From assembly GCA_965220245.1 (NCBI GenBank), contig CBDCPI010000013.1:310001-374000 (forward strand): 64,000 nt of DNA, written 5' to 3'. Each line of letters starts with the position of its first letter. Positions within the stretch are counted from its first letter, which is position 1. The position numbers were made by a program, and so were the translations under genes. The notes beneath the pieces were generated by a model. That model did not search any database, had not been told where the DNA came from, and worked only from the letters and a program-made list of their open reading frames with translations. Below, one piece after another: positions 40,560 to 48,775 of the stretch. The stretch comes from CBDCPI01 sp965220245 (GTDB lineage Bacteria; Chloroflexota; Dehalococcoidia; Lucifugimonadales; UBA3495).

Positions 40560-41948
40560 CTATTGGGGCCGCCGGATAATGCGGGTAAAGGGCCGCAGCA
40601 GCAAGCCGCCGGACCGTACTATAAATAGAGGCAGTCCCAAGTAGCCGGCCACGATGGAACCGGCGAAAAGCACGGCGCCAACGGCCAGCGGAATCAGCGC
40701 CGATCCGGCAATGCCCTCGGTTAGTCCTTTTCCAAAAGCAACCAGAAGGTCGCTACACAGAGCGGTAACCGAGGGGGGAATCGTGGCTGCCTGATTCCCC
40801 CACTCCGCCAATTCCGAAAGACGGTAGGGCACTTGGGATTCCAACACCTTGCCGCCAATGAAAATGACCAGACCGGTCAGCAGCAAGGTCAATCCAGCCC
40901 AGCGCAGGCCATCGCGTAAACGGGGCCAGAAGAGTAGCACCAGCAAAATTGATCCGCCTACGACCATCGGCCAAGCAGCCAGCCGGTCGAACTTCCGGAG
41001 CGAGGCCAGTTGGCCTCGGACCGTGCCCACACGCTGGCGAAGCTCCATCTCGCTGATAGCATCGTTCCAAAGAGCTAGCTGGTGTATTAGGTCAACCCGG
41101 TCTTGGGGTTCCAGTTGTTCCCGAATACGTAAGACGGCGTCGTCGATGAGAGGGTCGGCCAAGGGACGAGCGGCTACTTTCAGCATTCCGTGAGTGTCGC
41201 CCTCCACCACAAACTCCCGTTCAATGTCCGGCTCCGCTTCCTGCAGGCTGGCTTTGGCTCGTTGCTCCAGCCCACTACCGGCGACCAAGCTGCTGAAAGC
41301 CAAGTCGAAGATTAGCGCCCGGCACACCGGAGTCAGGTTCTCCACTGAAGGTATGGAGGCAGGAACTCGACCGCTGGCCAACTCTTCCCACCGGGTCCGA
41401 TAGCGTTGGGCGACGTCATTGATCCTATCCCCCGTGCATTCGGCTGGCCCTAATTGCTCCAGTTCCAACGCATCAATGCGCTGGTCCAAATAGGCGAATA
41501 AGACCGGCCGCACGTTTTCCAACGGAGGACCTAGCTCTAGGTAGACATCCAATTGCTGCCGCTCTTCCTTCAGATAGCCGACGGTGCGCTGAATCGAGCC
41601 CTCTACCTGCGACTGGAGGTACGACGGCGGCAAAATCTCCCGCAACAACTCCACGGCTTCCGCTTGAGAGATCACCTCCAGGTCCCCCAACAAGGCCTGC
41701 GTGGTGTTTGCCAGTGCCTCGTCCACCAACACCTCGTCGTAGACCCGGTTATAGGCATCTTCTCCGGAGATCGTATCCGCGTAGAAGTCCGCATCAAGGA
41801 GCTTGCCGGAAACGTTGTCGTAAAAGATCAACAACAGAAACCCAAAGAACACGACTGCCCCTAAGATGAGGGCCAACACCGGCCTGAATATAGCCAATAA
41901 CAAGCTCACAGCTAATATCTCAGAGGCGCCCGAATACGGTGCTATCAC
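40560..41948 (-). CDS. Membrane protein of unknown function
   Basis: A 462-residue membrane protein that I do not recognise. One long hydrophobic segment at about 12-42 ('LAIFRPVLALILGAVVFFGFLLLIFY') is followed by a 280-residue soluble, Glu/Leu-rich helical region ('DAYNRVYDEVLVDEALANT', 'LPPSYLQSQVEGSIQRTVGYL'). Then come three to four membrane segments at about 325-445. The soluble part would lie on the outer face if the N-terminus is inside. Two Cys ('ECTGD', 'VCRAL') could form a disulfide there. It is divergent from dprA, sharing the 136-base gap between them. Confidence 0.7.
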   Translation of the reverse strand: MIAPYSGASEILAVSLLLAIFRPVLALILGAVVFFGFLLLIFYDNVSGKLLDADFYADTISGEDAYNRVYDEVLVDEALANTTQALLGDLEVISQAEAVELLREILPPSYLQSQVEGSIQRTVGYLKEERQQLDVYLELGPPLENVRPVLFAYLDQRIDALELEQLGPAECTGDRINDVAQRYRTRWEELASGRVPASIPSVENLTPVCRALIFDLAFSSLVAGSGLEQRAKASLQEAEPDIEREFVVEGDTHGMLKVAARPLADPLIDDAVLRIREQLEPQDRVDLIHQLALWNDAISEMELRQRVGTVRGQLASLRKFDRLAAWPMVVGGSILLVLLFWPRLRDGLRWAGLTLLLTGLVIFIGGKVLESQVPYRLSELAEWGNQAATIPPSVTALCSDLLVAFGKGLTEGIAGSALIPLAVGAVLFAGSIVAGYLGLPLFIVRSGGLLLRPFTRIIRRPQ

Positions 41949-42048
41949 CGGCTGCCGCGGGCGATTCTAGCATAGCAGTCCGCTGAGGAAACACCGGCTT
42001 TGCCCCCTAAGGTCAGAGGCGGCGTGAATATTCCGTGACCGAGCGTAA

Positions 42049-42077
42049 TTGTTGGTATTTTAAGCTTATGCTAGAAT
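42049..42077 (+). promoter_or_regulatory. Promoter of dprA
   Basis: TTGTTG (42049-42054), 17-base spacer, TAGAAT (42072-42077). The predicted start near 42084 coincides with the ATG at 42085, and no Shine-Dalgarno is present, so the message may be leaderless. Confidence 0.6.
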
Positions 42078-42084
42078 CCGCTAC

Positions 42085-43194
42085 ATGGAGGACATAAAGT
42101 TCTGGGTAGCCTTGAATCGAGTCCCCCAACTGGGTACTGCGAGATTCCGTCGGCTTGAGGGATTTTTCGGGGACCTAGAACGGGCTTGGCACGCCAGCCC
42201 GAGGGAGTTGAAAGCCGCCGGCATCGAGGACGGCCCTGCCCGAGAGTTGGTGTCGGCACAGGACCGCATCTCTCCCGACGCCGAGGCCCAGAAGCTGGAA
42301 CTGGCAGGGGCGAAGGCGGTCAACTGGCACGACCCCGACTACCCACCCCGGCTAAAAGAGATTGCCGATCCGCCGCCGGTCCTCTACATCAAGGGTAGCT
42401 TGGAGCGGGACGACGAACGCTCGGTGGCGATAGTGGGTACCAGGAACCCCACCGCCTACGGGAGAGAAGCCGCCGCGTCGTTGTCCGCCGACTTGGCCCG
42501 CAGCGGGATCACCATCGTCAGCGGACTGGCCCGGGGAATCGACGGCGTCGCTCACCGGGCGGCCTTGGATAACGGCGGCCGCACCATCGCGGTGGTAGCT
42601 AATGGACTGGACATTGTTTATCCGCCGGAGCATTCGGGGCTGGCTCGAAAGACCCAGGAGCAGGGCGCGGTGGTCAGCGAATACCCGCTGGGAGTGAAGC
42701 CAAACGCCCGGAGTTTTCCCCGACGAAACCGCTTGATTAGCGGCATGAGCCTGGGTACTCTGGTCATCGAGGCCCCGGAGACCAGCGGCGCCCGGTGGAC
42801 TGTGGAACACGCCTTGGACCAGAATCGAGAGGTCTTTTGCGTCCCTGGCAGCATCTTCTCGCCAGCCAGCCGGTTTACCAACCGGATGATCCAAGAAGGG
42901 GCCAAGCTGGTATCCACTTACACCGACGTCTTGGAAGAACTGAACTTGACCGTAGCGACTCAACAATTCAAACTACCTTTGCCTTTGACACCGGAGGATG
43001 AGGGAGAAGCGGACCTGCTCCGTTATTTGAACGAAGAACCGCTACACATCGACGACATCAGAAGAAACGCCGACCTGCCGATTATGGCAGTCAGCAGTAT
43101 GCTGGCATTGCTCGAACTTAAAGGGATGGTGAAGCAGGTGGGGTGCATGCATTTCATCCGCCTGCAGGAGACTACTGCTACTTATGGCAACTAA
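42085..43194 (+). CDS. dprA: DNA processing protein DprA
   Basis: A 369-residue DprA, which loads RecA on incoming single-stranded DNA in transformation. A short N-terminal SAM/HhH-like part ('LNRVPQLGTARFRRLEGFFG') is followed by the Rossmann core 'SVAIVGTRNPTAYGREAAASL', 'IVSGLARGIDGVAHRAALD' and 'GLDIVYPPEH', then a C-terminal winged helix ('LHIDDIRRNADLPIMAVSSMLALLELKGMV'). The last 11 bases overlap topA. No other competence genes are in the window; the dprA-topA-xerC order is common in many bacteria. Confidence 0.95.
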   Translation: MEDIKFWVALNRVPQLGTARFRRLEGFFGDLERAWHASPRELKAAGIEDGPARELVSAQDRISPDAEAQKLELAGAKAVNWHDPDYPPRLKEIADPPPVLYIKGSLERDDERSVAIVGTRNPTAYGREAAASLSADLARSGITIVSGLARGIDGVAHRAALDNGGRTIAVVANGLDIVYPPEHSGLARKTQEQGAVVSEYPLGVKPNARSFPRRNRLISGMSLGTLVIEAPETSGARWTVEHALDQNREVFCVPGSIFSPASRFTNRMIQEGAKLVSTYTDVLEELNLTVATQQFKLPLPLTPEDEGEADLLRYLNEEPLHIDDIRRNADLPIMAVSSMLALLELKGMVKQVGCMHFIRLQETTATYGN

Positions 43195-45448
43195 CTCAAG
43201 CGCCAAAACGACCACTAAGCCCCGCGCCAAAGCCAAGCCCAAGACCGGCGCCGCGGCTGCCAAGAAGTCAAGCAGCCGGAAATCCTCGGTCCACGACGCG
43301 GCGGGCAAGAGCTTGGTCATTGTGGAATCCCCGGCCAAGGCCCGTACCGTGGGCCAGATCCTTGGCAACAAGTACGTGGTAACCGCGTCCCAAGGCCATG
43401 TCCGCGATCTGCCCAAAAGCAAGATCGGGGTGGACATTGAGCAGGATTTCGCCCCTTCCTACATTGTCATGCAGGACAAGCGGTCCATAGTAAAGGAATT
43501 GAAGAAGGCGGGCAGCGAAGCGAAGGAGATTTACCTGGCCACCGACCCCGACCGGGAGGGAGAAGCCATCTCCTGGCACCTGCAAACCGCCACCGACTGG
43601 GACCATCGGCCGGACCCGCCAAAGCGGGTGGTCTTTCACGAGATTACCGAGGAGGCAGTGCAGGAAGCCTTTCGGAACCCCCGGGAAATCGACATGCAAC
43701 TGGTCAACGCCCAGCAGGCCCGCCGCATATTGGACCGGCTGGTGGGCTACCAGATAAGCCCGCTGCTGTGGCGTCGAGTGCAAAGGGGCCTGTCTGCTGG
43801 CAGAGTACAGTCCGTGGCCTTGCGCATGGTGGTGGACCGCGAGAAAGCCATTGAAGCCTTCGTGCCGGTGGAGTCTTGGACCCTGGAGGCCCGCCTTCGC
43901 AAGCAGGCCGGCATACCCGCCCAACAGGACGAGTTTACCGGGGGGCTTCACTCGGTCAAGGGACAAAAGGGCCGGGTGAACATTGCCCAGGAAGAAGAGG
44001 CTAGGCGCTACGAAGCCGAGCTTGCCGACGCTGCCTACGCGGTAGGCAGCGTTAAAAAACGGGACGTGCGACAGCGCCCCACCGCTCCTTTTATCACCAG
44101 CACCTTACAGCAGGAGGCGGGCCGCAAGCTGAGGTTTACCGCGCAAAGGACCATGATCGTAGCCCAGCAACTCTACGAGGGTCTGCCCGTAGGGGACGCC
44201 GGTCCCATTGGCCTCATCACTTACATGCGTACCGATTCAGTCCAGGTGTCGGCTTCCGCGCTAACGGAAGTGCGGGACTACATTCTCCAGCACTATGGCA
44301 AGGACTACCTGCCGGACAAACCCCGGACTTTCAACAACAAGTCCAAAGGCGCCCAGGAAGCCCACGAGGCCATCCGGCCCACCGGGATCGGGCGGGACCC
44401 CGAGTCGCTTAAACCCCACTTGAACCGCGACCAGCTCAACCTGTACAAGCTGATTTGGGACCGTATGCTGGCCAGCCAGATGGCCGATGCTAGATCGGAA
44501 GCCACCACCGCCGATATTGAAGCAACCTGTCGGCAATCGCCCAATGTCTACATTTTCCGGGCAACCGGTTCGGTACTGAAGTTTCCCGGATTTCGCTCGG
44601 TGTACTTGGAGAGCCGCGACGACGGTTCCTTGGACGATAGACGCCAGCCGTTGCCAGAGTTAGCCGGCGGGGACCCGCTGGACTGCCTCAAACTGGACGC
44701 GGTGCAGCACTTCACCGAGCCTCCGCCACGGTTTACCGAGGCCACGCTGATCAAGGCGATGGAGGAAAAGGGGATCGGCCGCCCCAGCACCTACGCCCCA
44801 ACCATCGGCACGTTGTTAGACCGGCATTACGTAGACAAAGAGCAGACCCGGTTGATGCCCACTCCGTTGGGCACCACCGTGACGGAGTTGCTGACCGAGT
44901 ACTTTGTCGACGTGATGGACTTGGAGTTCACCGCCAAGATGGAAGAGGAGTTGGACGATGTGTCCCGGGGTGAGCGCCAGTGGGTGCCCATGCTGGACGA
45001 GTTCTACTCGCCTTTCCAAAAAGCCTTGGAAGAGGCCCAAGCCTCCATGCCGCGGAGACGGGTCGAGGAAGAGACCGACGAAGTCTGCGAAAACTGCGAG
45101 CGTCCCATGGTCATCAAGACCGGGCGCTTCGGCCGGTTCTTGGCTTGCACCGGGTTTCCGGAATGCCGCACTGCCCGGCCGCTGTTGAACAAGACCGGCG
45201 CCACCTGTCCTAAGTGCGGTGGCGACATCGTGGAACGCCGGGCCCGGGGTAGAGGCCGTCCCTTTTACGGCTGCTCTCAATATCCTCAATGCGATTTCAT
45301 AGCTAACCGGAAGCCCCTCCCCAAGCCCTGTCCGGAATGCAACGGCCTAGTGGTGCAAGCCAACCGGAGCACCGCGTCCTGTACGGCCTGCGATTGGAGC
45401 GAAGAGATTACGGAAGAGTCCGAGGAGCCAGCAATTGCCGGAAACTGA
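43184..45448 (+). CDS. topA: DNA topoisomerase I (type IA)
   Basis: A 754-residue topoisomerase that relaxes negative supercoils. After a Lys/Ala-rich N-terminal tail of about 40 residues comes the Toprim domain ('KSLVIVESPAKARTVGQIL', and 'TDPDREGEAISWHL' with the DxD metal site). The active Tyr is in 'GLITYMRTDS' (near 347), and 'KGIGRPSTYAPTI' follows. The C-terminus has three zinc ribbons: 'CENCERPM..CTGFPEC', 'CPKCGGD..CSQYPQC' and 'CPECNGL..CTACDW'. The start overlaps dprA. xerC follows after 56 bases. Confidence 0.96.
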   Translation: MATNSSAKTTTKPRAKAKPKTGAAAAKKSSSRKSSVHDAAGKSLVIVESPAKARTVGQILGNKYVVTASQGHVRDLPKSKIGVDIEQDFAPSYIVMQDKRSIVKELKKAGSEAKEIYLATDPDREGEAISWHLQTATDWDHRPDPPKRVVFHEITEEAVQEAFRNPREIDMQLVNAQQARRILDRLVGYQISPLLWRRVQRGLSAGRVQSVALRMVVDREKAIEAFVPVESWTLEARLRKQAGIPAQQDEFTGGLHSVKGQKGRVNIAQEEEARRYEAELADAAYAVGSVKKRDVRQRPTAPFITSTLQQEAGRKLRFTAQRTMIVAQQLYEGLPVGDAGPIGLITYMRTDSVQVSASALTEVRDYILQHYGKDYLPDKPRTFNNKSKGAQEAHEAIRPTGIGRDPESLKPHLNRDQLNLYKLIWDRMLASQMADARSEATTADIEATCRQSPNVYIFRATGSVLKFPGFRSVYLESRDDGSLDDRRQPLPELAGGDPLDCLKLDAVQHFTEPPPRFTEATLIKAMEEKGIGRPSTYAPTIGTLLDRHYVDKEQTRLMPTPLGTTVTELLTEYFVDVMDLEFTAKMEEELDDVSRGERQWVPMLDEFYSPFQKALEEAQASMPRRRVEEETDEVCENCERPMVIKTGRFGRFLACTGFPECRTARPLLNKTGATCPKCGGDIVERRARGRGRPFYGCSQYPQCDFIANRKPLPKPCPECNGLVVQANRSTASCTACDWSEEITEESEEPAIAGN

Positions 45449-45504
45449 CCTCCGGTATCACTAGCACTACGGGCGGACGCCGGTGCATAATCAGTCCTAA
45501 CCGC

Positions 45505-46629
45505 ATGTCCACCGACACGTACACATCTCCCTTGGCCCGGTTCGACGAGCTGGTCCAGCGATACCCCGCCTACCTCAGGGGTCAACTCGGGCTTTCCGAG
45601 AACACGGTCCGCGTCTACTTGGCCGACTTGGCGTCCTTCCGAGGGTACCTAGCCGACCAAGGGCAATCCATTGAGGACATGGACCGGCAGATGCTCCGTG
45701 GCTACCTGGCCTGGCTGACGACTGTTGGGCGAAAGTCCGCCGGTGGACGGGAGTCATCAGAGGTCCCTTCGGCCCAGGCTCAGGAGAAGGGTCCCGGAGG
45801 TTATGCCCGGGTTAGCGTTGCCCGCAAGCTTACGGTCCTGCGGTCTTTCTACCGCTTTCTGGTCCAAGAGGGCCTGTTCCGGTCCACCCCGGTGCCGTCG
45901 GGGCGCAGCTTTAGGATGAAGGTCCAAAAGCCGCTGCCCGGTTTTCTAGGCAAGCGAGAGGTCGACCGGCTGTTGGAAGCGCCCGTCGATACCAGCCCCG
46001 CCGGAATCCGCGACCGGGCTATCTTGGAAATCCTGTATTCTTGTGGCGTTCGCTTGGCGGAGGTCCATGGACTGGACCTAAACGATGTGAACTATTCGCA
46101 GCGGGAAATAGTGGTGCGGGGCAAAGGCTCCAAAGAGCGCTTGGTTGTCTTTGGCCGGGCGGCCGAGGCCGCCTTGGGTCATTACCTGCAACAGGGACGG
46201 CCCCACCTTAGACCAGCGGAGTCTTTGGCGGCAGACAACCAGGCCCTGTTTTTGAACCGGTATGGGGGGCGTCTCTCCCGCCGCAGTATCGAGATGCTGG
46301 TGCGGCGCCACGCTGCCCAGGCCGGGACCCGGGACGGGGTGCATCCTCACACCCTGCGCCACACCTTTGCCACCCACATGCTCGAGGGCGGAGCGGACTT
46401 GAGGGTAATCCAAGAGCTTTTGGGCCACTCCAGCCCCACCACCACCCAGATATATACCCACGTCACCAAGCAAGAGGCGCTGGCTGCCTACCTTAACCAT
46501 CACCCCCGCTCCGATGCTTCCGAAGAAACCGCGCCCGCACCTCTGCCCGCACTTTTAAGTGAGTATCCGCCCGATGGAGCAGGGGATAGGGAGACGGAGC
46601 CCTTCGGCTCAAGCTCAGGAGAAGAGTAA
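45505..46629 (+). CDS. xerC: Tyrosine recombinase XerC/XerD-like
   Basis: A 374-residue tyrosine recombinase. The N-terminal SAM-like domain ('RYPAYLRGQLGLSENTVRVYLADLASF') and catalytic domain show all key residues: Arg in 'YSCGVRLAEV', Lys in 'VRGKGSKERLV', 'HPHTLRHTFATHM' (HxxR), and His/Tyr in 'LLGHSSPTTTQIYTHV'. It is about 70 residues longer than typical XerC, owing to an insert at about 80-105 and an acidic C-terminal tail. Both contain the same repeat (CCCTTCGGC..CTCAGGAGAAG at 45765 and 46600). The start at 45505 is chosen because an upstream reading lies inside topA. Follows topA as is usual for xerC. The aroQ ATG overlaps its stop. Confidence 0.92.
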   Translation: MSTDTYTSPLARFDELVQRYPAYLRGQLGLSENTVRVYLADLASFRGYLADQGQSIEDMDRQMLRGYLAWLTTVGRKSAGGRESSEVPSAQAQEKGPGGYARVSVARKLTVLRSFYRFLVQEGLFRSTPVPSGRSFRMKVQKPLPGFLGKREVDRLLEAPVDTSPAGIRDRAILEILYSCGVRLAEVHGLDLNDVNYSQREIVVRGKGSKERLVVFGRAAEAALGHYLQQGRPHLRPAESLAADNQALFLNRYGGRLSRRSIEMLVRRHAAQAGTRDGVHPHTLRHTFATHMLEGGADLRVIQELLGHSSPTTTQIYTHVTKQEALAAYLNHHPRSDASEETAPAPLPALLSEYPPDGAGDRETEPFGSSSGEE

Positions 46630-47069
46630 TGGCCCGGTTTCTAGTCCTCAACGGACCCAATCTCAACATCCTGGGCCGGAGGATGCCGGGAATCTACGGC
46701 GCCAAAACCCTCGATGAAATCCAGCAAGAATTGGCTGCCCGGGCAACTGCATTGCAAGCGGACCTGACGTTCTTTCAGTCCAACGTCGAAGGAGAGCTAA
46801 TTAGCTGTATCCAAGAGCATTGGGGGCAGATTCAGGGGATAATCATCAACCCCGGCGCTCTTACCCACTATGGCTACGCCCTTAAGGACGCGCTCATCGA
46901 CGCTGCCGTGCCGGTTATCGAAGTCCACTTGGGTAATCCTTACGCCCGGGAGGAGTGGCGGCGGCACTCGGTTATCGCCGACATCGCCCGGGGCCAGATT
47001 GCGGGGTTTGGTTGGAGAAGCTATACTGCGGCCTTGGAGATAATCGCCGCGATCGTGGAGGAGGAATAG
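46629..47069 (+). CDS. aroQ: Type II 3-dehydroquinate dehydratase
   Basis: A 146-residue type II dehydroquinase of the shikimate pathway. The flexible lid and catalytic Tyr are in 'LNGPNLNILGRRMPGIYG' (Arg and Tyr near 18-23), 'FFQSNVEGELI' and 'IINPGALTHYGYALKDAL' contribute Asn and His, and 'VIEVHLGNPYAREEWRRHS' closes the site. It starts on the last base of the xerC stop (TAATG), so translation is coupled, and pepQ follows after 3 bases. No other aro genes are nearby. Confidence 0.96.
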   Translation: MARFLVLNGPNLNILGRRMPGIYGAKTLDEIQQELAARATALQADLTFFQSNVEGELISCIQEHWGQIQGIIINPGALTHYGYALKDALIDAAVPVIEVHLGNPYAREEWRRHSVIADIARGQIAGFGWRSYTAALEIIAAIVEEE

Positions 47070-47072
47070 GAA

Positions 47073-48140
47073 ATGAAAGACCGTATGGATGGCCTGATCG
47101 GCCAGTTGGAGGAGCGGGAACTGGACGCTATGCTGATTTCAGCGCCCGAGAACCGTAGATACCTTTCGGGTTTTAGCGGCTCCGCCGGGTATCTGCTCAT
47201 CTCCAAGGACCATGCGGTGTTGGTTACCGATTCCCGGTACACCGAGCAGGCCGGCAGCCAATCCCCCGATTACCGGGTGGTCCAAGCGCGGGGCAGTTGG
47301 GACTGGCTGGTGGAACTGCTGAAAGAGACCGGCATCCGGCGCTTGGGCTTCGAGAGCCAAGACATGACGGTGGCCACCTACGACAACCTTATCGACACGC
47401 TAAAGAAGGACGACGCTCTGCGGGACGCCTCGTTAATCGCGGCCTCCGGCATGGCGGAGACCCAACGCACCATAAAGGACGCCGAGGAGCTGGCAAAGCT
47501 CCAAAAGGCCATTGACGCCTCCGATGCCGCCATGGAAAAGGTGTGTCCCGAGATCCGCGAGGGCATGACCGAGCGGGAAGTGGCTTGGCGGATGGAAATG
47601 GCGATGCGCGACTTCGGCGCCGACGGCCTCAGCTTCGGCACCATCGTCGCCTCCGGGCCCAATGGCGCCATGGCCCACCACCAACCTTCCGACCGGCCAA
47701 TCGGCCGGGGCGAGCCCATAGTTATCGACATGGGGGCTAGGGTCGACGGCTATTGCTCGGACATTACCCGCACCGTGGTAGTGGGAGAACCCGACGATAC
47801 CTTCCGAAAAATCTACGACATTGTGCTGGGCGCCCAGCTTACCGCTATCAATACCGTCCGGACCGGGATGACCGGCGAGGAGTGCGACGGCCTGGCCCGG
47901 ACCGTCATCGCCGAAGCGGGCTACGGTGACAACTTTGGTCACAGCTTGGGCCATGGCGTGGGCTTGGCGGTGCACGAGAATCCAAGGGTGAGCCCCAAGT
48001 CGCCCGACCTGCTTAACCCGGACACGGTGTTTACAGTCGAGCCCGGCATCTACCTCACCGGCTGGGGTGGCGTGCGTATTGAGGACATCGTCATTTTGGG
48101 CCAAGATGGCGCGACTCCTTTGAGCAAAGCGTCCAAGTAG
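47073..48140 (+). CDS. pepQ: M24 family aminopeptidase (Xaa-Pro dipeptidase/aminopeptidase)
   Basis: A 355-residue pita-bread peptidase cleaving Xaa-Pro bonds. An N-terminal creatinase-like domain ('ALITSAPENRRYLSGFSGSAG' type; here 'LISAPENRRYLSGFSGSAG') precedes the catalytic domain, whose dinuclear metal ligands are visible: two Asp in 'VIDMGARVDGYCSDITRT', His in 'GHSLGHGVGLAVHE', Glu in 'FTVEPGIYL' and Glu in 'VRIEDIVIL'. Three bases after aroQ with GAGGAGGAATAG before the ATG. The aroQ-pepQ-efp order is a known conserved cluster. Confidence 0.94.
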   Translation: MKDRMDGLIGQLEERELDAMLISAPENRRYLSGFSGSAGYLLISKDHAVLVTDSRYTEQAGSQSPDYRVVQARGSWDWLVELLKETGIRRLGFESQDMTVATYDNLIDTLKKDDALRDASLIAASGMAETQRTIKDAEELAKLQKAIDASDAAMEKVCPEIREGMTEREVAWRMEMAMRDFGADGLSFGTIVASGPNGAMAHHQPSDRPIGRGEPIVIDMGARVDGYCSDITRTVVVGEPDDTFRKIYDIVLGAQLTAINTVRTGMTGEECDGLARTVIAEAGYGDNFGHSLGHGVGLAVHENPRVSPKSPDLLNPDTVFTVEPGIYLTGWGGVRIEDIVILGQDGATPLSKASK

Positions 48141-48191
48141 CCGGACTGGATTATCGCCGGGTAGGCCCTGGCGTTGGGGAGGTAGCATCGC

Positions 48192-48758
48192 ATGACCATG
48201 AACTTTGGAGACCTGAGCCGCGGCTTGGTCATTGAACTGGATGGCCAGCCTTGGCAGGTAATGGACTACGAGCGCCACAAGATGCAGCAGCGAGCGCCGG
48301 TTACTCGGATCAAGCTTAAAAACTTGCTCTCCGGGGCCGTGGTCGAACGTACCTTCCAGCGCTACGACACCGAGTTCTCGCTGGCGGACATGGACAACCG
48401 CCAAGCCCAATATCTCTATACCGACGGGGAGTTCTACTACTTCCTAGACCAGGAAACCTTCGACCAGCATGAACTCACCAGGGAATTGCTGGGGTCGACG
48501 CTGGACTACCTCAAAGAGCAAATGATAGTCGAGGTAGTCTTTTATAAGGGCAGCGCCATCAATATCAATCTCCCCACCCACGTGGAGTTGTCCGTGACCG
48601 ATACACCCCCGGCCTTCCGGGGGGATACCGCTCAGGGCGGCACCAAACCGGCGACTCTGGAGACCGGGTTGAAGGTCAACGTGCCCATGTTTATAACACC
48701 GGGCACCGTAGTCCGGGTGGACACTCGCAGCGGAGCATACACCGAGCGAGTCAGCTAG
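48192..48758 (+). CDS. efp: Elongation factor P with an atypical tip loop
   Basis: A 188-residue EF-P, which rescues ribosomes stalled at polyproline. All three OB-like domains are present, with C-terminal 'VPMFITPGTVVRVDTRSGAYTERV'. In E. coli the loop 'KPGKG' carries the beta-lysylated Lys34, and other groups have Arg. Here the loop reads 'HKMQQRAP', so the tip position is Gln33 followed by Arg34. Modification by EpmA or EarP at the usual position looks impossible, although Arg34 could be reached if the loop shifts. Start behind GGGGAGGT; follows pepQ by 51 bases. Confidence 0.94.
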   Translation: MTMNFGDLSRGLVIELDGQPWQVMDYERHKMQQRAPVTRIKLKNLLSGAVVERTFQRYDTEFSLADMDNRQAQYLYTDGEFYYFLDQETFDQHELTRELLGSTLDYLKEQMIVEVVFYKGSAININLPTHVELSVTDTPPAFRGDTAQGGTKPATLETGLKVNVPMFITPGTVVRVDTRSGAYTERVS

Positions 48759-48775
48759 CGGCGGGCCGGGCGGCC

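Noticed and set aside
45505..46629. XerC-like gene as an integrase of a mobile element
   Set aside because: It follows topA in the usual housekeeping order, and there are no attachment repeats or phage genes around.
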